From contig NZ_JAYXHR010000002.1 in the NCBI RefSeq assembly GCF_036017065.1, positions 868,001-932,000 on the forward strand: a stretch of DNA of 64,000 nucleotides, in the 5' to 3' direction. Each line of letters begins with the position of its first letter. The stretch's first letter is position 1. The position numbers were made by a program, and so were the translations under genes. The stretch is from Uliginosibacterium sp036017065 (lineage in GTDB: Bacteria > Pseudomonadota > Gammaproteobacteria > Burkholderiales > Rhodocyclaceae). The notes under the pieces were generated by a model. It was given only the letters and a program-made list of their open reading frames with translations. It was not told the origin of the DNA and did not search any database. Shown here piece after piece: positions 45,814 through 53,975 of this stretch.

Positions 45814-46794
45814 CTAAGTTCCGGCGCGTGCCGCGTACTTGCGTGCCAGCACCGCGCACACCAGCAACTGCAGCTGGTGATAGAACATGATCGGCAGCAC
45901 GATGACGCCGATGGCCGGGTGGCTGCCGAACAGCAGCTTGGCCATCGGCACGCCGGAAGCCAGCGTCTTCTTGCTGCCGCAGAACACCGCGGTGATCTCG
46001 TCCTCCACGTCGAAGCCGGCGCGCTGGGCGGCGAACTTCGTCAGCTTCAGCACGATGAAGAGGATCAGCGCCGCGCCGATCAGCGTCTGCACGATGAGGC
46101 CGACGCCGTACTTGCTCCACAGGCCGTCCGCCACCGAGTCGCTGAAGGCGGAGAACACCAGCAGCAGGATCACCGCGCGGTCGATGACATTGGTGTACTT
46201 CTTGTAGCGCGCGAACCATGCGCCCCACAGCGGGCGCAGCAGCTGCCCGATCACGAAGGGCAGCAGCAACAGCTTCGCGATCTTCAGCATCGCGTCGGCG
46301 AGATCGAGCTGGCCACTCTGGCCCATCAGCAGGCTGACCAGCAGCGGCGTCAGGAAGATGCCCAGCAGGGTGGACAGGGTGGCGTTGAAGATGGCCGCCG
46401 GCACGTTGCCGCGCGCCAGGCTGGTCATCGCCACCGAGGAAGAGATCGTCGAGGGCAGGGCGCACAGGTAGAAGAAGCCGAACATCAGGTCCTGCGGCAG
46501 CCAGCGGCCCACCGCCAGGTTCAGCACCCACCACAGCGCAGGGAACACCACGAAGGTGAACAGCTGCACCAGCACGTGCAGGCGCCAGCGCGACAGGCCG
46601 CTCAGCAACGCGCCGGTGGACAGGCCGATGCCGTGCAGGAAGAAGATCAGGAAGATGCCGTAGTCGGACAGCACGTCGGCATGCAGCAGGCCGCCGCTGC
46701 GGCCGATGTCGGGCGCGAAGGACGCGACGATCACCGCCAGCAGCATGCCGAGCAGGAACCAGTCGCGGCCGAGTTTCTTCAGGGTGTCCAGCAT
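45814..46794 (-). CDS. bile acid:sodium symporter-like transporter (YfeH/SBF-like)
   Basis: 326 residues with about nine or ten membrane helices. FFYLCALPSTISSSVAMTSLARGNVPAAIFNATLS is the conserved crossover region of SBF-like (PF13593) proteins, and EDEITAVFCGSKKTLASGVPMAK is the second crossover. The substrate is not established for this group. It is divergent from an AraC regulator, with 95 bases between, which probably controls it. Confidence 0.92.
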   Translation of the reverse strand: MLDTLKKLGRDWFLLGMLLAVIVASFAPDIGRSGGLLHADVLSDYGIFLIFFLHGIGLSTGALLSGLSRWRLHVLVQLFTFVVFPALWWVLNLAVGRWLPQDLMFGFFYLCALPSTISSSVAMTSLARGNVPAAIFNATLSTLLGIFLTPLLVSLLMGQSGQLDLADAMLKIAKLLLLPFVIGQLLRPLWGAWFARYKKYTNVIDRAVILLLVFSAFSDSVADGLWSKYGVGLIVQTLIGAALILFIVLKLTKFAAQRAGFDVEDEITAVFCGSKKTLASGVPMAKLLFGSHPAIGVIVLPIMFYHQLQLLVCAVLARKYAARAGT

Positions 46795-46834
46795 GGTCGT
46801 TCCGCGCCGGGGGGCGCGGCAGGGTGAGGATGAC

Positions 46835-46886
46835 TGTCGCCGATTGTCGCGCCTGGCCGGCCTGCCGGCTGTCGCTACAATGACAG
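46835..46886. promoter_or_regulatory. TGTCGC repeats between transporter and AraC genes
   Basis: TGTCGC occurs at 46835-46840, 46845-46850 and 46870-46875. The first two are 10 bases apart, one helical turn, as AraC half-sites usually are. The last is part of an imperfect dyad, CTGTC-GCTACAAT-GACAG (46869-46886), next to the araC-type start. Confidence 0.4.
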
Positions 46887-46889
46887 GAT

Positions 46890-47822
46890 ATGCCGCAAAA
46901 CAGACATCGCAAGGCGGGTGGTCCGCGTCCTGCGCCGGGTGTCGCCGCCGTAGGCGCCGCCGACTTCGCCATCACCGCTGCGACGAACCGGGCCACCCGC
47001 TCCGCCACCAGGGTCGCCACGGAGGGCACCATCTCTGTCGCCCCCGCGGTGGAGCGCAGCATCCCGCGCCTCGCGCGCCTGCCGCGCCCGGTCTATGCGC
47101 GCATGGAGTCCCTGCCCGCCGGCTCGCTCGCGCGGCCGCACACCCACGCCTGGGTGCAGCTGTCGTACGCCATTTCCGGCGTGCTGGAGATCCGCACCGC
47201 GACGGCCAGCTTCGTCGCCCCGCCGCAGCGCGCGATCTGGATTCCCGCCGGCATCGAGCACGAGGTGCGCACCTCCGCGCGCACCGAGATGCGCAGCCTC
47301 TACCTCGACAGCGCAGCCACCGCGTGGGCGCCGGCGGACTGCCACGTGCTGGCGGTGAGTCCGCTGGTGCGCGAGCTGATCCTCGCAGTCGGCGCCTTGT
47401 CGGTGGAATACGACGAGGCGGGGCCGGCCGGCCGCCTGGTCGCCACCCTGTTCGACCAGCTCGCCGCCCTGCCGCAGGTCGCCTTCAACCTGCCACTGCC
47501 GCGCGACGCGCGCCTGCTGAAAGTGTGCAGTGCCCTGCAGGCAGCGCCGGACGACACGCGCAGCCTCGCTACCTGGGGCGAGGTGGCGGGTCTTGGCGAA
47601 CGGTCGCTGGCGCGCCTGTTCCGCGCCGAGACGGGACTGTCCTTCGGCGACTGGCGGCTGCGTCTGCGCCTGTTGCTCGCGCTCGGCGCGCTGGAGCGTG
47701 GCGAACGCGTCACCCGCGTCGCGCTGGACTGCGGCTATGCGTCCACCTCCGCCTTCATCGCCGCCTTCCGACGCGCCTTCGGCAGCACGCCGCTGGCCAT
47801 GTTCGGGCGCGGTGCAGGCTAA
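46890..47822 (+). CDS. AraC family transcriptional regulator (cupin N-domain)
   Basis: 310 residues. An Ala/Thr-rich lead of about 55 residues is followed by a cupin (GSLARPHTHAWVQLSYAISGVLEI, PPQRAIWIPAGIEHEV) and an AraC double HTH (GEVAGLGERSLARLFRAETG, then ALDCGYASTSAFIAAFRRAFG). The true start may be later than the ATG used, since the long N-tail is unlike the family. It is divergent from the SBF-like transporter gene. Confidence 0.88.
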   Translation: MPQNRHRKAGGPRPAPGVAAVGAADFAITAATNRATRSATRVATEGTISVAPAVERSIPRLARLPRPVYARMESLPAGSLARPHTHAWVQLSYAISGVLEIRTATASFVAPPQRAIWIPAGIEHEVRTSARTEMRSLYLDSAATAWAPADCHVLAVSPLVRELILAVGALSVEYDEAGPAGRLVATLFDQLAALPQVAFNLPLPRDARLLKVCSALQAAPDDTRSLATWGEVAGLGERSLARLFRAETGLSFGDWRLRLRLLLALGALERGERVTRVALDCGYASTSAFIAAFRRAFGSTPLAMFGRGAG

Positions 47823-47937
47823 TGCGTGCAGCGTGCCACGGCGCTGTCGCGGGCCCGCCTCACGCTTCGCCACGGAACGCGCCGTTTCGTTCATCATCCG
47901 GCCCTGAAGGACTTTCCCGCCGCCCACGGCAACTGCC

Positions 47938-49164
47938 ATGCAACTCTCCGTTTCCAGCATCGTGCTGGCTGCCAAGCAGCACGAGATCGAAGAACTCCGC
48001 CGCCTGGGCGCACGCAGCGAGCTGGTGGCCGTCATCGGCCACATGGTTCACGTGCTGCAGCTCGAACGCGGCGCGACCAGCATCTTCCTCGCTTCGCAGG
48101 GCGGGCACTTCGCCGATACGCGACAGGCCGCGCTGACGGAGTCGCAGGCGGTCGAGCAGCGGCTGCGTACCGGCCTTGCCGCGCAACTGCAGAGCGCGGC
48201 CCACAGCGCCCGCTTCCTGTCGCTGATGGCCTGGGCGCTGCTCGGGCTGGACGGCCTGCCGGCGCTGCGTGCCAGCATCGACCGGCGCGCCATTCCTGCC
48301 CGTGAGGCCATCGACAGCTACGGCCGCATCATCGCCGGCCTGGTCGCACTGGTGTTCGAGGTGGCCGACAGCGCGGTGGACCCCGGCATCTCGCGCCTGC
48401 TGGTGGCGCTGTTCAACCTCGTGCAGGGCAAGGAGCAGGCCGGGCAGGAGCGCGCGCTGGGTGGCCTGTGCTTCGCCTCCGGCCAGGTCGACGCGGCAGA
48501 CCGTGACCGCATGACCGACCTCATCGAATCGCAGGAGCGCAGCTTCCAGCTGTTCGCCGAGTTCGCCGACGAGGCGCTGGCGGCGCGCTGGCAGGCCGCG
48601 CAGGATGCGCCCTTCGCGGCGCAGCTGGAACGCCTGCGCCGCGTGCTGCACAGCACGCGCGCCACCACGCTGGACGCCGCGCACAACGAGAAGTGGTTCG
48701 ACGTCTGCAGTGCCCGCCTGGTCGAGGTGTGGTCGCTGCAATGCCTGCTGGTCGAGGCGCTGCAGGGCCGCTGTGCGGCGCTGGTGGCGCAGGCGCAACA
48801 GGCGCTGACCGACGCCGAGGGCCTGCTGCGCACGCTGCGCGACAACCCGCCGGCGGCGCGCCTGGATGACAACGCGATGACGGGCGCGGAGGGCTCGCAG
48901 GCATTGGTGCAGGTGCTGAAGGCGCAGGCCGAGCGGCTTGCCGGCATGGAGGCCGACCTCGACACCGCGCGTCGCGTGCTGGACGAGCGCAAGCTCATCG
49001 AGCGCGCCAAGGGCATCCTCATGGAGCGCTTCCAGATCAGCGAGGACGAGGCCCACGTGATGATGCGCAAGGCCTCCATGGACCAGAACCGCAAGCTGGT
49101 GGAGGTGGCGCAGGCGGCGCTTTCGCTGCCGGCTTTTCTGGTGCCGCCGCGCCCGGGCAAGTGA
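47938..49164 (+). CDS. NIT-ANTAR nitrate/nitrite-responsive antiterminator (NasR-like)
   Basis: 408 residues. The N-terminal 300 or so form a NIT (nitrate- and nitrite-sensing) helical domain, with LVAVIGHMVHVLQLERGATSIFLAS as the opening helix, as in Klebsiella NasR. The C-terminus (about 345-395) is an ANTAR RNA-binding domain: ERAKGILMERFQISEDEAHVMMRKASMDQNRKLVEVAQAAL. On binding nitrate or nitrite, NasR binds a two-hairpin RNA and prevents termination. A leader with such hairpins and a terminator follows directly before the transporter gene. The start MQLSVSSIVLAAK has only a weak ribosome site. Confidence 0.93.
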   Translation: MQLSVSSIVLAAKQHEIEELRRLGARSELVAVIGHMVHVLQLERGATSIFLASQGGHFADTRQAALTESQAVEQRLRTGLAAQLQSAAHSARFLSLMAWALLGLDGLPALRASIDRRAIPAREAIDSYGRIIAGLVALVFEVADSAVDPGISRLLVALFNLVQGKEQAGQERALGGLCFASGQVDAADRDRMTDLIESQERSFQLFAEFADEALAARWQAAQDAPFAAQLERLRRVLHSTRATTLDAAHNEKWFDVCSARLVEVWSLQCLLVEALQGRCAALVAQAQQALTDAEGLLRTLRDNPPAARLDDNAMTGAEGSQALVQVLKAQAERLAGMEADLDTARRVLDERKLIERAKGILMERFQISEDEAHVMMRKASMDQNRKLVEVAQAALSLPAFLVPPRPGK

Positions 49165-49361
49165 TGCCGGTCTGACCAGCGGCCGCACCAAAGGCGGTCA
49201 GTGCTGCGGCGCAAGGGCACCAGCGCGGGGCGATCCGCCGGGCTGCCATGAAGCCGCAAGCCGCCCGCCGATACCCCGCAACGCCAGGGCTGGCGCCGGT
49301 TGCGGCGATATCCCGGCGCCGCGCGCGCAAATGGCACAGAACCTGCTGACGCTTACCCCGC

Positions 49362-49438
49362 GTCGGGCTAATGAAGGCCCGGCAACGGGCAGCGAGACAA
49401 CGCACGGCCCGTCGGTTTCACCTGGATGATGGCGTCCA
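49362..49438 (+). ncRNA. ANTAR-target leader RNA, two-hairpin motif
   Basis: P1 is 49362-49383: an eight-base stem (one wobble) closing the hexaloop AATGAA, with A at position 1 and G at 4, the consensus for ANTAR targets. P2 is best placed at 49423-49438: TGGAT-GATGGC-GTCCA, a hexaloop with G at 4 but G, not A, at 1. Its 3' arm is shared with the terminator's 5' arm, so the two folds exclude each other. A further hairpin (49386-49411) with inner loop AGACAA lies between. The linker is longer than in known cases, which is a caveat. Confidence 0.6.
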
Positions 49439-49494
49439 TTCCTGTTCCCTCCCTTTTTCCGGGGTGGGATCAGGAATGGGCGCCATTTTGTTTT
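49429..49494 (+). terminator. intrinsic terminator in the FNT leader
   Basis: The 5' arm 49429-49444 (ATGGCGTCCATTCCTG) pairs with 49471-49486 over 16 positions, one of them a wobble. The loop can extend the stem further (TCCC with GGGA, CCC with GGG). TTTTGTTTT follows at 49486-49494. This is a strong terminator placed 43 bases before the transporter start, well after the NIT-ANTAR stop, as expected for attenuation. Confidence 0.88.
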
Positions 49495-49536
49495 CTGGTC
49501 GGCCGCGGCCACCACACGACACAACGGGACAACAAC

Positions 49537-50346
49537 ATGGCCTACCTGGCACCCTCGGAATTCGTCACCAAGATGATCGACGCCGGCGAATCGAAGATCT
49601 TCATGTCGACGCGCGACACCATCATCCGTGCCTACATGGCCGGCGCCATCCTCGCGCTGGCCGCCTGGTTCGCGGTCACCATCAACGTGCAGACCGGCCA
49701 GCCGCTGCTGGGCGCCGTGCTGTTCCCGGTGGGCTTCTGCATGCTCTACCTGCTGGGCTTCGACCTGCTCACCGGCGTGTTCGTGCTGGCGCCGCTGGCC
49801 CTCATCGACAAGCGCCCCGGCGTCACCATCGGCGGCGTGCTGCGCAACTGGGGCCTGGTGTTCACCGGCAACTTCCTGGGCGCCTTCACGGTGGCGATCA
49901 TGATGGCCATCTACACCACCAACGGCTTCTCCACCGAACCGAGCGCGGTCGGCAAGGCCATCGGCATCGTCGGCGAGAGCCGCACCCTGGGCTACAAGGA
50001 ATACGGCGCGGCCGGCATGCTCACCCTGTTCGTGCGCGGCATGCTGTGCAACTGGATGGTGTCGGCCGGCGTGGTCGGCGCGATGATCTCCACCCACGTC
50101 AGTGGCAAGGTCATCGCCATGTGGATGCCGATCATGCTGTTCTTCTACATGGTGTTCGAGCACTCCATCGTCAACATGTTCCTGTTCCCGTCCGGCCTGC
50201 TGCTGGGCGCGCACTTCACGATCATGGACTACCTGATCTGGAACGAAATCCCCACCGTGCTGGGCAACCTCGTCGGCGGCCTGGCCTTCACCGGCCTCAC
50301 CCTGTACGCCACGCACGCCCGCACGGCGCCGCGCCGCGCCGCCTGA
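49537..50346 (+). CDS. formate/nitrite transporter family protein, probably nitrite (NirC-like)
   Basis: 269 residues, the FNT family length, with six membrane helices. The first signature is ALAAWFAVTINVQTG-GQPLLGAVLFPVGFCMLYLLG, and later FEHSIVNMFLFPSGLL holds the central pore His region. FNT proteins form pentameric channels for small monoacids. Nitrite as cargo is inferred from the upstream NIT-ANTAR gene and attenuator. Start at MAYLAPSEFVTK; a frame extension through the terminator is not credible. A PP2C-kinase gene follows. Confidence 0.92.
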   Translation: MAYLAPSEFVTKMIDAGESKIFMSTRDTIIRAYMAGAILALAAWFAVTINVQTGQPLLGAVLFPVGFCMLYLLGFDLLTGVFVLAPLALIDKRPGVTIGGVLRNWGLVFTGNFLGAFTVAIMMAIYTTNGFSTEPSAVGKAIGIVGESRTLGYKEYGAAGMLTLFVRGMLCNWMVSAGVVGAMISTHVSGKVIAMWMPIMLFFYMVFEHSIVNMFLFPSGLLLGAHFTIMDYLIWNEIPTVLGNLVGGLAFTGLTLYATHARTAPRRAA

Positions 50347-50370
50347 GCAGGCGCGCCAGGCAAGTGAACA

Positions 50371-50398
50371 TGGCCCGGGGCAGTGGATGCCCGGGCCA
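50371..50398 (+). promoter_or_regulatory. GC-rich hairpin after FNT
   Basis: TGGCCCGGG and CCCGGGCCA are exact complements around a ten-base loop, 25 bases after the FNT stop. No T-run follows. It could stabilise the 3' end of the FNT message or act in the leader of the next gene. Confidence 0.45.
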
Positions 50399-50481
50399 CA
50401 ACGAGAAGAGCGTGCAACCGGCTCCGGGAAGATGGGGATCCGACCGGCTACGGGAAACGCCAGGCCGTACAATTCTTCAGG

Positions 50482-50513
50482 GCTCCGGTTTCCTGCGAAA
50501 CCGGGGCTTTTTT
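50482..50513 (+). terminator. Rho-independent terminator between FNT and PP2C-kinase
   Basis: GCTCCGGTTTC-CTGC-GAAACCGGGGC forms an 11-pair stem with one wobble, followed by six T. It lies 40 bases before the PP2C-kinase start, so that gene needs read-through or its own promoter downstream. A near-perfect direct repeat (ACCGGCTcCGGGAA / ACCGGCTaCGGGAA, about 50418-50455) precedes it. Confidence 0.85.
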
Positions 50514-50552
50514 CTTGTGTGGTTTCTTGTGTGATCGGGGAGCAGCGAATCC

Positions 50553-52286
50553 ATGTCCGGCGAACTGCGTGTCAGCATCGGCCAGCATTCCGACAAGGGG
50601 CGCAAGCCGCTCAACCAGGACTTCCACGGCGCCTGCGTGCCCACCGGTGCCCAGCTCGTCAGCAAGGGTGTCGCGCTGGCGCTGGCCGATGGCATCAGCA
50701 GCAGCGAGGTGAGCCAGGTCGCCAGCGAATTCGCCGTGCGCGGCTTCCTCGACGACTACTACTGCACCTCGGACGCCTGGTCGGTGAAGACCGCCGCGCA
50801 GCGCGTGCTGGCCGCCACCAACTCCTGGCTGTTCGCGCAGACCCAGCGCAGCGAGTACCGCTTCGACCGCGACCGCGGCTACGTGTGCACCTTCAGCGCG
50901 GTGGTGGTGAAGGGCAGCAGCGCGCATCTGCTGCACGTCGGAGACACGCGCATCTACCGCGTGCATGAGCAGTCGCTGGAACAGCTCACCGACGACCACC
51001 GCGTGCATGCCGGTGGCGGGCAGAGCTACCTGGGCCGCGCGCTGGGCGCCAGCCGCGAACTGGAGATCGACTACCGCACGCTGACGCTGGACGAAGGCGA
51101 CGTGCTGCTGCTGGCCACCGACGGCGTGTACGAGCACGTCGACCCACGCACCGCGGCGCGCATCATCCGCGAAAACGCCGGCGATCTCGACCACGCCGCG
51201 CGCCTGATCGTGGCGGAGGCGTTCGCCCGCGACAGCACCGACAACCTCAGCGTGCAGATCCTGCGCGTGGACAGCCTGCCCGGCCACTCCGCCGACGCGC
51301 TCTACCACCACCTCGCCGGCCTGCCGTTTCCGCCGCTGCTGCAGGCGCGCATGCACTTCGACGGCTACCGCATCGAACGCGAGCTGCACCACAGCCACCG
51401 CAGCCACCTGTACCTCGCCACCGACGAAGAGAGCGGCGAGCGCGTCGTCATCAAGACGCTGGCCACCGAGCTGCAGGCCGACCCCGGCAGCGTGGAGCGC
51501 TTCCTGCTCGAAGAATGGGTGGCGCGCCGCATCGACAACGCACACGTGCTGAAGCCGCGCGGCCAGGCGCGCAAGCGCGGCTACCTCTACGTCGTCATGG
51601 AGTACGTGGACGGCCACAGCCTGGCGCAATGGATGACCGACCATCCGCGTCCCTCGCTGAATGCCGTGCGGGACATCGTCGACCAGATCGCCGCCGGCCT
51701 GCAGGCCTTCCACCGCATGGAGATGGTGCATCGCGACCTGCGCCCGCCCAACGTGATGGTGGACGCCGCCGGCACGCTGAAGATCATCGACTTCGGCTCC
51801 ACCCGCGTGGCCGGCATCATGGAAGCGGCTGCGCCGAAGCAGGCCGGCGCCATGCTGGCTACTGCGCAGTACGCCGCGCCGGAACTCTTCCTCGGCGAGG
51901 AAGGCGACGCCCGCAGCGACGTCTTCTCGCTGGCGGTCGTCGCCTACCAGCTGCTGACCGGCCGCCTGCCCTACGGTACGCGCGTGGCGGCGGCGCGCAC
52001 CCGCGCCGAGCAGGCACGCCTGCGTTATGACAGCGCGCTGTCCGACGAGCGCGACATCCCCGCCTGGGTGGACGAGGTGCTGCGCAAGGCCCTGCACCCG
52101 GACCCGCGCAAGCGCTACGGCGAGCTCTCCGAATTCACCTACGACCTGCGCCACCCCGGCGCCACCGCGCTGGGTCCGCGCCACACCCCGCTGATCGAAC
52201 GCAACCCGCTGCTGTTCTGGAAGCTGCTGTCGCTGCTGCTGGCTGTGGCGCTGGTGCTCGCGCTGTGCCTGCCACGCATGCGGTGA
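50553..52286 (+). CDS. fused PP2C phosphatase / Ser-Thr protein kinase
   Basis: 577 residues. The PP2C domain (about 1-240) has the metal-binding NQDFHGA, LADGISSSEVSQVASEF, HVGDTRIYRV, TDGVYEHV and DSTDNLSV. The kinase domain (about 260-540) has the Lys in RVVIKTL, MVHRDLRPPNVMV and KIIDFGSTR, with a degenerate Gly-rich loop. A C-terminal membrane helix (about 552-574) anchors it. This fusion is found beside nitrate-assimilation genes in Pseudomonas, which fits the FNT and NasR-like neighbours. The targets are unknown. Start at MSGELRVSIG with GGGGAGC upstream. Confidence 0.93.
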   Translation: MSGELRVSIGQHSDKGRKPLNQDFHGACVPTGAQLVSKGVALALADGISSSEVSQVASEFAVRGFLDDYYCTSDAWSVKTAAQRVLAATNSWLFAQTQRSEYRFDRDRGYVCTFSAVVVKGSSAHLLHVGDTRIYRVHEQSLEQLTDDHRVHAGGGQSYLGRALGASRELEIDYRTLTLDEGDVLLLATDGVYEHVDPRTAARIIRENAGDLDHAARLIVAEAFARDSTDNLSVQILRVDSLPGHSADALYHHLAGLPFPPLLQARMHFDGYRIERELHHSHRSHLYLATDEESGERVVIKTLATELQADPGSVERFLLEEWVARRIDNAHVLKPRGQARKRGYLYVVMEYVDGHSLAQWMTDHPRPSLNAVRDIVDQIAAGLQAFHRMEMVHRDLRPPNVMVDAAGTLKIIDFGSTRVAGIMEAAAPKQAGAMLATAQYAAPELFLGEEGDARSDVFSLAVVAYQLLTGRLPYGTRVAAARTRAEQARLRYDSALSDERDIPAWVDEVLRKALHPDPRKRYGELSEFTYDLRHPGATALGPRHTPLIERNPLLFWKLLSLLLAVALVLALCLPRMR

Positions 52287-52335
52287 TGAGCGTGCCCGTG
52301 GCCGTGGTGAGGTCCGTCGGGCGTGGTGCGGCCGG

Positions 52336-52749
52336 CTAGCGGCGCACTTCGCGGAGCTGCAGCACGTTGCCCTCGGGATCGAAGCCGTCCAGGTGACGCT
52401 GGCCGCGCCATTCCCAGGCGGTGTCGGGCGGTTGCGTGCCACCACCGGCCGCGATGACGCGCTCGCGCGTCGCCGCGAGGTCCGCGACAAGGAAGCTGTG
52501 TTTCAGCGGTGTGTCCTCGCGCAGCACCGGCGGCGTGGCGATCAGGATCGTTGCGGCGATCTCCTCCGGAATGCGCACGATCGCGATCTCCGCTCCTTCG
52601 CCGCCCAGCAGCACGAAGCCGGCGTCCTGCTCCAGCACCTGCAGCCCCAGCACCTGCGCGTAGAAGTCCGCCATCCTTGCGAGGTCCTTGGCGTAGATGA
52701 CGAGGCCGATTGCTGCGGGATGAGCGGTGTTCGTCGGGGCGATGTTCAT
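52336..52749 (-). CDS. VOC family protein
   Basis: 137 residues, one VOC domain. AIGLVIYAKDLARMADFYAQVLGLQVLEQ opens it, and GQRHLDGFDPEGNVLQLREV is the C-terminal segment with the metal-ligand Glu replaced by Gln. It is unlike the VOC protein at 43087 in detail. No neighbour suggests a substrate. It is convergent with the PP2C-kinase gene. Confidence 0.88.
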   Translation of the reverse strand: MNIAPTNTAHPAAIGLVIYAKDLARMADFYAQVLGLQVLEQDAGFVLLGGEGAEIAIVRIPEEIAATILIATPPVLREDTPLKHSFLVADLAATRERVIAAGGGTQPPDTAWEWRGQRHLDGFDPEGNVLQLREVRR

Positions 52750-52825
52750 GTGTGCGGTGACCGGCAGGGAGTCGAGTCAGTGGCCGAAGGCGGCCCGGCA
52801 ATCGTAGCCGAGCTGCGGTGCAATA

Positions 52826-52867
52826 GGCTCGCGTGACCGGGCTCGCGTGACCGGGCTCGCGCGACCG
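52826..52867. repeat. three tandem copies of a 14-bp unit
   Basis: GGCTCGCGTGACCG occurs at 52826-52839 and 52840-52853, and once more at 52854-52867 with one T-to-C change. The array ends 130 bases before the nicotinamidase-like start. A slippage-prone microsatellite or spaced regulator sites are both possible. Confidence 0.85.
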
Positions 52868-52997
52868 CGAGTGCGGCGCGCGGCGCGAGGACACCGCACA
52901 GCCCGACAGACCCCCGCGATGGCGTTCATCCACGCAGCGACGGCCACGGCGTGCGCCAACGGCATACACTGCGCGGGAGTCCTGTCCGAGGCCCGTC

Positions 52998-53855
52998 ATG
53001 GCGCACCACGCCCACCTCCTGATCATCGATCCGCAGAACGACTTCTGCGACCTGCCTGCCGACTACCTGCCCGAGATCGCGGGGCACCGGCTGGCGCCGG
53101 CGTTGCCGGTGCCGGGGGCGCATGCCGACATGCTGCGCGTGGCCGGCTTCATCCGGCAGGCTGCGCCCGCGCTGGCGGCGATCAGCGTGACGCTGGACTC
53201 GCACCAGCACATCGACATCGGCCACCCGACTTTCTGGCGCCTGGCGGACGGCAATCCGCCGGAGGGTTTCACACCGGTCACGCTGGCGGACTTCGACGCC
53301 GGCCGCATCACGCCGCGCGACCCTGCCGCGCGCGACCGGGTGCGGGGCTACCTGCACGCGCTCGAAGCCACCGGCCGCTACACGCACATGGTCTGGCCGC
53401 TGCATTGCGAGATCGGCAGCTGGGGACACAACATCCACGCGGCGGTGCTGGCCGCCTGCAACGCCTGGGAGGATGCGCGTGGCCTGCCGGTGGCGCGCGT
53501 CATGAAGGGCAGCAATCCGTGGACCGAGCACTACAGCGCCATCAAGGCCGAGGTGCCCGATCCGGCCGACCCCGCCACCCAGGGCAACCCCGTGCTGATC
53601 GCCGCGCTGGCGCAGGCGGACACGGTGTTCATCGCTGGCGAGGCGGCCAGCCATTGCGTGAAGGCCACCACCGAGCACATCGTCGAGGCGCTGGGCGCCA
53701 GCCAGCTGCGCAAGCTGGTGCTGCTCACCGACTGCATGAGCCCGGTGGCCGGCTTCGAAGCCGCGGCGCAGGGCTTCCTGGCCGACATGCAGGGACGCGG
53801 GCTGCGCATGGCCACGGCGGCCGAAGCGCTCGGCATGCTGCCGGCCCGCCGCTGA
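52998..53855 (+). CDS. nicotinamidase-like cysteine hydrolase
   Basis: 285 residues. The catalytic Asp is in IIDPQNDFCDLP, a metal-ligand region in SVTLDSHQHIDIGHPTFW, the Lys in RVMKGSNPWTEHYS, and the nucleophilic Cys in GEAASHCVKATTEHIV. The size and the following pncB gene point to PncA, which converts nicotinamide to nicotinate in NAD salvage. It is longer than E. coli PncA (about 213), with the additional length between the DSHQH and Lys segments. Start at MAHHAHLLIIDPQ. Confidence 0.85.
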   Translation: MAHHAHLLIIDPQNDFCDLPADYLPEIAGHRLAPALPVPGAHADMLRVAGFIRQAAPALAAISVTLDSHQHIDIGHPTFWRLADGNPPEGFTPVTLADFDAGRITPRDPAARDRVRGYLHALEATGRYTHMVWPLHCEIGSWGHNIHAAVLAACNAWEDARGLPVARVMKGSNPWTEHYSAIKAEVPDPADPATQGNPVLIAALAQADTVFIAGEAASHCVKATTEHIVEALGASQLRKLVLLTDCMSPVAGFEAAAQGFLADMQGRGLRMATAAEALGMLPARR

Positions 53856-53975
53856 CCTGCCGCTGTGGAGCGGCCACGCCTTGCCAGCACCGCGTCGCTT
53901 CGCGCCACGTCATCCCGTTAGCCACTCGTTAGCCGCTCTTGTCACACCCGACCCGACCCACCGCAGACACCTCGC

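Noticed and set aside
49386..49411. Hairpin with hexaloop AGACAA considered as the second ANTAR hairpin (P2)
   Set aside because: Loop position 4 is C, not G, and the stem does not overlap the terminator; the 49423-49438 hairpin fits the mechanism better, though I keep it as a possible alternative.
49426..49536. An N-terminal extension of the FNT protein from an ATG at 49426
   Set aside because: The extra 37 codons coincide with the terminator hairpin and would add a non-family leader; MAYLAPSEF is the natural start.
52801..52870. Tandem repeats considered as a CRISPR array
   Set aside because: The 14-base units abut without spacers and number only three.
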